NCBI GenBank assembly: GCA_002633005.1
Contig: NMRA01000040.1
Span: forward strand, 1,053,805-1,117,804
Length of the DNA: 64,000 bases
Origin: Phoronis australis
Taxonomy: Eukaryota; Phoronida; Phoronidae
Direction: 5' to 3'
Part shown: positions 29,101 to 40,700 of the stretch, one piece after another
Numbering within the stretch: position 1 is the first letter of the stretch
Layout: the number at the start of each line of letters is the position of its first letter
Made by a program: the position numbers and the translations under genes
The notes under the pieces: model-generated
The model's input: the letters and a program-made list of their open reading frames with translations, nothing else
The model's database searches: none
What the model was told of the DNA's origin: nothing

Positions 29101-32100
29101 CCTGCTTAATCTCAAAATTAAGCAGAAGCGAGTGTTGCGTGAACTTGGAATTGAATATTCTTTAAGGCAAAAAGGTGAAGTTTTTGTTCGGTGAAAAGAA
29201 TTTTTGTAATTATTGGCCTCGAGATCAACCATTTTCTCTTTTACCGTAACTTGTGTCGCTGAACCGAAGGAATATGTGAATGGCTGAATCGATCATTGGT
29301 TGGTGAAACTGATCGCCCATAGTTGAAAAGGTTGGTTAAAATTGACATTATTTTATTCAAGTGTAACTTGATTTAGTGCAGTGCAAATTCTTATGAACAT
29401 GAACATGGTTATTTGAATGAACTTGACAAATTGCTTTGCATATTCCAAGTTCACGCAACACTCACTTCTGCTTAATCTTGAGATTAAGCAGGATTGTAAG
29501 TTCACGCACAACATTGCTGCCTTGTTATACTGTTACCCACTGCATGATACATATACATGCTATACTAAAAAGAATATTCCTTCCTTCTGCTGTTTTATGA
29601 GAGAGAAGTATAAATCTGCCGGGCATTACCCCGGAACCCATTTTTATGCGCCCACATATTTATATGTGGACGCATTATGCCATCATCTCCGTCCGTCCGT
29701 CTGTCCGTCCGGGCGGCGTTCGTCCGGCGTCCACTGCTTTATCTCCAAAACCCTTTGACATATGTCCATGAAATTTGGCACATATGTTTCATTCATGAAT
29801 GGGACGGCATGTGCGAACTTTCGGACGAATCCGACTACCGGTGTGCCCCCTAGTGGCAATTTTAGTTTTTTATGCTTACCTTTCTTTCTTCAAAAGTCCT
29901 GAACGGATTTTCATGAAATTTGGTATATAGGCACCTATTAGTGAGATGACGCGATCCTCCCGTTTTCAGATGGATTCGACATAGTTTGTGCCACCTAATG
30001 GCCATTTTTAGTGTTTTCGAGTCTGTTTTTGTGCGTCCACCCCTCTATCAACCAAACCGCTCAAAGGATGATTGTGAAAATTGGCATGTATATGCTTACT
30101 ATGTAGAGGACGGTTGACGATGCTTTTCCGATGATTTCAACTACTGTGGCGCCTCCTAGTGGCAGTTGTTTTTTTTGCGCCTATGGCTGTATCTCCTAAA
30201 CCGTTCGTAGGATATTAACGAAATTGTGTAAGTATATTTATATGATGTTAACAACAGAAGATGACGAATTTTGGACAGATCCGACTACCGGTGTGCTCTC
30301 TAGTGGGAATTTTAGTTTTTTACGCTTACCGTTGTATCTTCAAAAGTCCTGAATGGATTTTCATGAAATTTGGTATGTAGGCACCTATTAGTGAGATGAC
30401 GCTATCCTCCCGTTTTCATATGAATTCGACATAGTTTGCCCCACCTAGTGGCCATTTTTACTGTTTTCGAGTCTGTATTTTTGCGTCCACCCCTCTATCA
30501 ACCAAACCGCTCAAAGGATGATTGTGAAAATTGGCGTGTATGTGCTTACTATAAGGAAGACAGCTGACAATGATTTTCAGACGATTTGGACTACTGTGGC
30601 GCCTCCTAGTGGCAGTTTTGTTTTTTTGCGCCCATGGCTGTATCTCCCAAACCGTTTGCAGGATCTTTACTAAATTTAGCAAGTGTATTTATGTGATGTT
30701 GACAACGGACGATGACGACTTTAGGATGATTCTGATTACCGGTATGCCTCTAGTGGCAATTTTAGTATTTGCCTCTAGTGGCAATTTTAGTATTTTACAT
30801 TGACCTCTGTATTTTCATAGGTCTTCAGGTGTATACTTTGTGTTACTTCGTGACTGTGAAGGAAAAGTTCCAAGTAGAAATTTGTTTCTGGCATTCTAAT
30901 GCTGTGCTAATCTCGTATGTTGGTAAATTTGTTTTTAATTCTATGTTTCTGTGGTGCTTTAAGCAACTGATGTATAGGATGTGCTTGTATTATGAAGATC
31001 ACTCACATTTTGCCCCTAGCCTATTGAGGAGACAATGACCATGCCTTTCCATTTTGCAAAGTACAACATACTACATATATGCCCTCTACTGGCCACTTTA
31101 TGGTACCAATAAACAACCCTAGAAGGATAGCGTATACGGTGCAATTGTGGGTGCATTTTAACGCTCTGCGTTGCTCTTGTTATATGTGGCCCCGTATTGC
31201 CGTCATCTCTGTCTGGGCGTCTGGCGTCCGACGTCCGCGGCTGTATCTCCTAAGCCCCTTGCAGGATCGTATTGAAATTTGGCTGGTGTGTTCCTATGGG
31301 GTCTACAACAGAGGGCGACGAGTTTCGGACCGACCTGAATACCGCTGTGTCCCCTAGTGGCAATTTTAGTTTTTTACGTTTGCCTCTGTATCTTCCAAGG
31401 TCTTCAACCGATTTTCATGAAATTTGGTATGTAGGCATCTATTTATGAGTTGATGCTATCTTCCCGTTTTCAGATTGCTTCGATGGATTTTGCTCCATCT
31501 AGTGGCCATTTTTAATATTTTCGAGTCTTTTTTTGGCGTCCGCCCCTCTAACAACCAAACCACTCTAATGATGATTGTGAAAATTGGCATGTATGGTCTT
31601 ACTATGAAGAATACAGTTGACGATGATTTTCCGATGACTTCGACTACTGTAGCGCCTCCTAGTGGCCGTTTTGTTTGTTTTTGCGCCCATGGCTGTATCT
31701 CCTAAACGCTCTACAGGATCTTTATTAAATTTAGCAAAATATAAAATTGACAACAGACGACGACGACTTTCGGACAGATCAGTCTACCGGTGTGCCCCCT
31801 AGTGGCAATTTTAGTTTTTTACGTTTATTGCTGTATCTTCAAAGGTACTCAACAGATTTCCATAAAATTTGGCACATAGACATCCATTTGTGAGTTGACG
31901 CTAGCCATTCATCTTCGGATTGATTCAACGTTTTTACGCCACTTAGTGGCCATTTTTGTTGTTTTTGAGTCTGTTTTGTGGCGTCCGTCCCTCTGTCAAC
32001 CAAACCGCTCTAAGGATTATTGTGAAAGTTGGCATGTATGTACTTTCTATGAAGGGGACGGTTGCCGATGATTTTCTGATGACTTCGACTACTGTGGCAC

Positions 32101-35100
32101 CTCCTAGTGGCGGTTTTGTTTTATTTGCACCCCTACCTATATCTCCTAAGCCCTCTGCAGGATCTTTATTGAATTTAGCACATGTATTTAAATGAAGTTA
32201 ACAAGAGAGGATGACGACTTTTAGACTGATTCGATGAACACTGTGCCTGTAGTGGCAATTTCGTTTTTTTTTTGTTTCCCCCTGTTTCTCTGAAGTTCCT
32301 CGGCGAATTTTAATTAAAGTTGGTAAATGGCATTCTTTTAAAGAAACGGTGACATTTTTTTTGGTTTTCAGACGGATTCAATGTATTTTGCACCATCTGT
32401 TGGTCATTTTAATGACACAAATAAACAACCCTAAAAGCACACCATTTGTGATTCATTCGTGGGTGCATTTCAACGCTCTGCGTTGCTCTTGTGTTAATTT
32501 CAGTTCATGAAATACCTACGCTGCTTCATCAGCGAAGGTCCACCAGGTTATGCTCCCTACTGTGAGGAAAGGCTTAGGCGAACGTTTGCCAATGGCACGA
32601 GGAATCAGCCTCCAAGCTGGCTAGAGCTCCAGGTACATCATTACATCATTACTTAGCGAAATAAATTTCGCCAAGTATGTTGCTCTGTCACTAAGTTTTT
32701 TTTCTGTTCGCACTCTAAAGGTCGCAATTTTGGTCCGATCCTAACAAAATTTACATTCAACATGTAGTTTCAGTAACTGGAAGCCTAATATAATTTTTTT
32801 TGTCATATTCGGATCCAAGATGGCAGATGTGGCGGCCATTTTGTTTTCATGTTAAGATTCAAATGCTCCTGGAGGCTATAATTGTTTACGTACAGAGCTG
32901 AAAATGGGTACAATTATTGGACCAGGCATGCACTACATGTGTACCAGAAATTGTTTACTTCCGGTTCAAGGTGGCTGAAATATTGGCAATTGCACATGCG
33001 CATCTCTATTTTGGGCTACAAACGTTTTCTCCGGTAGAGGACGCATTATAGGACCAATTTTTTCAGGTATTAGTTTCTTATGACATGCTATTATTCAGAG
33101 CTAAAAAAACGGAAGTTGCTTTCAAGATGGGGGATCTGGCGCATGTTGACCTATTTTCAGTCGTGCTGGGGTGCCATGATAAACGGGAAGAGAAAACGAC
33201 GTGAATTTTTGCATGTGGATTCTCCGGGGTATACCTTTAAAATGAACTGTAACAATTTTATTTCAGACTTTCCGTTTTCGAGTTATTTGACTTTGAATTT
33301 CAAAAAAATACAAAATTTCCATGTTTTCAAAAAATCTACGGAATTTTGCGGAACTATGAATTTAAATACAGTTTTGAATGGGCTTTCAGAAGATATTTTC
33401 CATTTTTTGCTAGGACGTGTACTTTTTGAATTATTAGAGATTTTCTGATAGCGCTGTTCCTTTGTTGAGAGCTCTTGCTGCATTGATGTTGGTTTATCTT
33501 CTATTGAACAAGACTGTAGCCTACTTCTTACTGATTTATGACATCTAAGTTCGTCATATGAATGTTATGATGTTGTTCATCATTGCCACCATCATCATAT
33601 TCGTCATCTTTGTCATCATATCCGTCGTCATCTTTTCAGTTAATTTCGCCAAGTGTTGCACAAGACTGCAGCCTATTTCTTACTGATTTCTGACCTCTAC
33701 GTTCGTCATATGAATGTTATCATTACTTGTATTGTTCATCATCGCCACCATCAGGGTCATGTTCATCATCTTCGTTATCATCTCTATCGTCGTCTTTTCT
33801 GTTACTTTCGCCAAGTTTCGCTCCTCGGAGCACTTTCATTAACTTAATCACTGTTGGGAGGGGCAACAATAATAGTTCTGATTTAATTCAGGCTTCTCGT
33901 TTATGCTAGTAGAGACTCTTTACATGACTGTTGGTCACGGAACACATTAATTGGTATTTGCCAATCATTTCTTGTGGAAATTTTGTTTTGTTCACCAAAC
34001 CATAGGTTTGAACTAGCAAGTTTATTTGAAAAAGAATTATTCAAAGTTCAGGACTCAAACTTCTGTCAGTATTTTAGTTAAATTTCTAGTAAGGCAGGAA
34101 GTGTTCACATGGAAAAGCTATATAATTTTATATGGAATATAATTTATGGTAGTCACAATTGTGTTTTCTTCTTATTTAGATAAGAATTAAAAGTTTTAAA
34201 AAGTTGAAGCATGCACACACTGTAGCCATTAGTGTTTTACTGCTTTAAGAAGGAATTACATGCAGACTTGGTCATCAGTTATGACTTACTATTTACACTA
34301 CTCAGGCAACCAAGTCAAAGCGCCCCCTGATGTTGCCCATCACCTTCATGGACGGCAATACCAAGACCCTGGTGGCGGACTCAGCAACTACAGCGCGTGA
34401 GCTATGCAAACAGCTGGCTGACAAAATCCAACTACAAGATCAGTTTGGATTTTCACTCTACATTGCATTGTTTGACAAGGTTTGCAGTTTTGTTTGTGTT
34501 TTGAGTTCTGGGGAATAATATGTGTTCAGAGTTGATACCATGCATGCCTTAAATGTAGCTAGTTGAATTCGATATCCTGAATTACTCGCACAAACGATTG
34601 TCTCAATAACAAATAAGTAAAGAAAACGTATTACAATAGCTAACATGTTTCAACAGCACCACTGTCATTTTCAAGACTAAGAAGATATGGTTGCCCTAAT
34701 ACATACACACAACGTACTGAGAGTGTTGTACATGAAGTAATATACCATGGGACATTATTCCGCATATCGACCGAGACCGGAATAAGGTCGAGTGGGATAT
34801 TACTTCATGTACGCCAATCGAGGTACATTTTGTATTTATCCCATACGCTTCAAATTCCTAAGTTTCTTACATGTTTTCGGCAGATTTTTCAAATACTTCA
34901 CTCAGACTGTTCATGTGGCGGATCACATCCTATATGTATGTACTTGCTCGTTAGGTTGCAAGTTTTCTCTTGTAAAAGAAACGATTTATTTCTTGAAAGG
35001 AGGTAACAAAGATAAAAACAACAGCAACTGTCCAGTGAACTTGTAACATCTCCTGGAAATAGTTAAGAAACAACAATATTTGAATTATAGTTTCCTAGGA

Positions 35101-37679
35101 ATCGGCTCCTGAGTTGCAAACGAAATAGTATTCAGCAATTGAAAACTGAGACATAAATGTCATATAATTAACCAGGGCTTGGAATTTTCTGCGGAAACGC
35201 AGATTTCCGCTTTTTTCAAATGTTCTGTCCGCGTATTTTATTATATTTCCGCATAAAAAATCGGATTTGATATTAAATTTCCGCGGCAAATTTCTTTCTT
35301 ACCGCGGCGTTGCCGACGACTTTCACCTCGAAAAGCGGAAGTTGCTCTTTATGTTTCGGAGGAACTTGAATTGTCACCATTGCCAAGGCACCTGGGATAG
35401 CGTCTCGTGAGATTGTAAATCGCGGTGACAAATACTACGACTCTGCAGCCAAAAGTGTGTGGAGGTGGGAGTGGACGGACGAGCTAAAAAGACGCAGACG
35501 CAAGCTTCTGGAGGTGGTACCTTTTTTGTAGTCCTCCCGATGTTATATCGGCAAAAGGTCCAGATCGAGCCCCCCATTTTTCAAGGTTGAGTGCGCGCGT
35601 GTTTAGGGCTGTAAAAATTTCCACTTTTTTGTCATGGGTCATTCCAAGCCCTGATTAACAGTTTTGTTCCAGATTTTACGTTTAGGGCCTGGTTGCATGT
35701 TGAGTGTTAGTTGCACTGCTGCAACTGTATTACTTTAAACTATATTTAGAAAGTTTGATGATTGATCGGGCTGAAGTCGTCGAGTCGACATTGACCTACC
35801 TTTTGAATTTTCCATGTCAGAGGTCACTGTTGAAGTAGTGCGGGAGGTGAATATGGAAAACTTTATTACATGGCCGTATTTCCCTCGACAGTTTCAACGC
35901 GTATGGGATAAAGTCTTTAACATCACTGAACATGTGTCTGATATAAGCCTACAGGTTACTCATTACAGTATGTCACTGTACATGTAAGACTGTGATTCCA
36001 CATTTTGTGACATGTCTTGCTTCTGCAGGTTTTCTCAATTTACTAACATCCTATGTTAGGACAACCATATATTCATAGTCTTGAAAATGACAGTGGAGCT
36101 GTCGAAACATGTTGGTTATTGCATTATATGTTATTTCCTTTATTCATTTGTTGCTAGTTGGATTATGGTGTCATAATCAAAAGTTGTGATCGCGATTACA
36201 ATTCACTCATGATTTACTGAGATTACAGAAAGTGTCCTTGACTTTGTTGCTTTCCAAAGTCAAACTTATAATTAACACACCAACGTACTCACAGGCACAA
36301 ATCCCAACTTTCGAAAGTTTCCGTCTCGTACACCCATTGCACAATTAAACTATGAATTGCCTGAAACTGAACAAAAGGTTTACTTTATCAGCACTATTCT
36401 GGCATCTGTCCACTTATGTTTTGCTTTCCTGGTTTTGTTTCAAATTGGTAATAATTTGCCTTTTAATGCAGCTATTATTTTGATATGCTGCTCCTATAGT
36501 AGTAAGGTACTGTGTTTGAAAAACACCTCTCATTCACCATGTACTTCTGTGATCTCATAAGGTGTCCTCCTTGGGAAGTGGTGGCGACCATGTGATGGAT
36601 GCTATATCTCAGTGTGAGCAATACGCAAAAGAACAAGGTGCGCAAGAGCGCAATGCCCCTTGGCGGCTGTTCTTCCGCAAAGAGATATTTGCCCCATGGC
36701 ATGATCCTGCTGAGGACTCTGTGGCCAGCAATCTTATCTACCAACAAGTTGTGCGAGGGATCAAGTTTGGGGAATACAGGTGTGATAAGGTACTGGTTTG
36801 TAGTAAAAATTAAAATCATTTCCAAATAATTTGATTTTTTAAAGATAATGAGAGCTCATGCTGATGTACAACATTCAATTTTTCACTGGTTTCTGCATAT
36901 TGAATATCCTTTATGTTTATCCGTTGGATGCTTGGTTTTTTAAGATACGCCCACATATTTATTGCCATCATCTCTGTCTGGGCGTCCGTCATTTAGCGTC
37001 TGCAGCTGTATCTCCTAAACCGCCTGCAGGATCTTAATGAGATTTGGCAGATGTGTTCCTATGAAGATGATGACGGATGACTGCGAATTTCGGACGTATC
37101 CGACTACAAGTGTGGCTCCTAGTGGCAATTTTAGTTTTTTACGTTTACCAGTCTGTATCTTCAGAGGTCCTCAACAGATTTTCATAAAATTTGGCTATTA
37201 GGCATCTATTACTGAGATGATGCTATCAACCTGTTTTTGGGTGTATTTGAGGTATTTTTCACTACTTGGTGGCCATTTTTACTGTTTTCGTATCTGTTTT
37301 TTGGCGTCCGCCCCTCTTTCAACCAAACCACTCTAAGGAGAAATTGGCATATGTGTTCCTACTGTAAAGAAGACGGCTGCCCATGATTTCCTGACGACCT
37401 CAACAATTGTGGTGCCTTCTAGTAGCAGTTTTGCTTTATTTACGCCCATGGCTGTATCTCCCAAACTCTGTGCTGGATCTTTATTAAGTTTAGCAAGTAT
37501 CTTTATATGAAGTTGACAACAGACAACGATGACTTTCAGAGGAATCCGAAAAACACTGTACCCCCTTGTGGCAATTTATTTTTATTTGATAAATAGCTTT
37601 CTATTAAGGAAGCAATGACAAGTTCCTGTTTTCGAATAGATTCAACTTATTTTGTGCCATCTACTGGTCATTTTTGTGA

Positions 37680-37747
<68 letters not shown>

Positions 37748-40700
37748 ATACACTTTCTTCACTTTAAGTCAAAAAACAAAAAATACATTTGATACAGATT
37801 TACGCTCATGGAGACTTCGTGAAGTACCCGAGAGGTCCGCTGACCACGGAGCCACCAGAGAATAAGAAAGAAAAAATACAGCGTTACAGATAATCAGAAC
37901 TATAAAAATTAGGTGATAATGTACTTTAAAACTACTTGTGTAAAGACTGGGAGAGATTATCGAAAATAGTTACACACAAAGCAGTTGGGAATAGTGCACT
38001 CAAGTTCATAATTTTCAAAACAAGCATTCTTAAAATAATTCATAACAGAGGATAACGAATGGGTAAAAAGTTTTTGGGAGACACTTTCAGGAAGGTTATT
38101 AATGATATGAGGTAGGGCATTTTGAACTGAATCTTCAGCAAATGATTTAGTACAACGGGGAGTATGTAAAAGATGTCGTTGCCTAGTGTAATGTTCATGA
38201 ACAGACCCACGAGATATTAAATTGAACGTGTTAAAAAATGAAGGTAAGTAATTATGAACATATTTGTAGAAAAATTTAATAATACCAACAACATACAAGT
38301 CCTTTATTTTGAGTATCTGAGTAGTCTTAAATAAAGGATCTGTATGGGCATTAAAATAACTAGAGGTAATATTGCGAATAAACTTTTTCTGTAATTTAGA
38401 TATTCTATGATGTTCACACCCCCATAGCAGAATGCCATAATTTAAATGAGGAAGGCCAAGGCCATTATATATAGTTTTCAAAGTTTCAAAGGGCAAGAAA
38501 TGTTTTATGTTATTAAGAACACAGAATCTGCTTATCTTTCTCAACAAATTGTTTATGTGTGGACTCCATAAAAAGTTTTCGTTGATGGTAACACCAAGTA
38601 AATTGAAAGAACAAACTCTTTCAATTTCCAAATTATTAAACTTTAAATAAAAATCATCAATACGTTTTGGGGATTTATGAAAAACCATGAATTTTGTTTT
38701 AGTTGCATATAAAACCAGTCCATTTACATTTAACCAAGACTGAATTTTCTCCAGCTCCGCACAAAACATGCGTGACTCATTAACAAACAACGTGCTATGA
38801 ATACCATTAATAATAGTAGTATCATCAGCATAGAGTACACAGTCAAAGAAACTTGTGCACTTCACAAAATCATTCATATAAATGATGAATAATAACGGAC
38901 CCAATATAGACCCCTGTGGGATACCTCGTAGAATTGGAACTGTGTTAGATTTTGTATTGTTAATTTGAGCATACTGAGCCCGATTAGAGAAATGGTTTCT
39001 CAAGAAACTTAAAAACAAGGGGTTAAAACCATAATATAAAAGTTTGTCAAGCAAAATTGAATGACTTAAAGAGTCAAAAGCTTTGGAAAGATCAATTAGA
39101 ATAGCCAGGGGTAATTTATTATTTTCCATAGCCTTGACAATTCTATCCATAATTTCAACTAAAGCCAGTTCTGTTGAGTGCCCCCCACGAAAACCATATT
39201 GGGCAGGATGTAGCAAGCCATTAGATTGAAAATATTCGTAAAGTTGATTATAAATAAGTTTTTCAAAAATCTTAGAAAAGCAAGGAAGAACAGAGATAGG
39301 CCTGTAATTATCTAAAAACAACAGGTCCCCTTTTTTAAATACAGGAATAACCTTGGCAATTTTCATGTTGTCTGGAAAAATTTGATTGAAAATGGACTGG
39401 TTAAACACAACACACAATGGTACAATCAATAGATTATTTAGATATTTTATTATTTTCATAGATATGCCATCATGACCACAAGAAGGTTTAGCTGGAAAAG
39501 AATTAATCACTTTTCTAATATCAATAGGAGAAATTGGTTCAAACTCAAATCTGCATGTAGCAGCGGAGTCACGATCTAAAAAAGACATGTGAGATACTTG
39601 AAGAATGAATAGGTAGGGAGTGTGAGGCAATATTACTAAAATAATTATTAAAATGATTAACAATCTCACCCTCGTCACAAACTATTTCATCATTTATCTT
39701 CAATCTAATAGGATTATTCAATAAGACATTTCTATTCAGTAAATTATTAATTTCTTTCCAAGTGTCCTTGGGAGAACCAACATGTGCCGAAACTGATTGT
39801 GATAATAAATTCTCTTAGCCCTTTTCAAAACTTTTTTTAAAATAATGTTATAGGTTTTTAGGTTTGTTTTTAATGAGACAAAATTAATAGCGCTTTGAGG
39901 GGTTGACTTGAGTCGTTTATAAAGCCTGTCTCTAAACCTAAGAGAGTTTAAAATACCTTGGGAGATCCAAATATTCTTTTTATGCTTATATTTATTGAAT
40001 CTTACTTTTCTTACTGTATTGAACTTATTTAAACAAGCAAGAACCGAGTCCAGAAGTAAATTGTAATTCATATTGGGATCACCATTCAAATTTGTATCCA
40101 TGTGAGAAAGTACATTGTATGACGAAAATTCATCATACACCCTTTTCAAACAATCGTCATTAATGACATTTCTGTAAGCAAATGTCAGAGAACCAACTGT
40201 GCACCTCTACTGAGCTTACCCAGCAGGAGATCAAACACTCATTTCAAACAACAAATACAAGCGAAATGGGACAGTGATTGACAGCTCTATAAGAAGAATA
40301 TGTAAAGTAGGAAACAATGTAACAATAACTCACGCAAGTTCATGAAACCCTGCAACTTATGGCAAGACTAGGAAACACTAGAAATCACCACCGGTGGCAG
40401 AGTATTGTAAATGTGAGACCACTAGGCCTAACAGTAGAATGAATTCAAACTATCCTAGAGTAGAAACTATAGTTCACTAAAGTCTGACAGATCCTTGACA
40501 CAGGTTACCGAGTTGTCAAGACGTTTAATAAAAACTTTACCCACAAATGTCCAGCAGCTCAGAACAGACTTTCGCTTGATTAAGTCGCGGCATTTCCTGA
40601 AAACCTGCGCTCTTTTTGGGGTTAAGTTCTCGTTCACAAACAAAGGCTTGTCCGATTTGTACAATGCTTTTCGATTCACAATGAACTTGGTTCTCGCATT

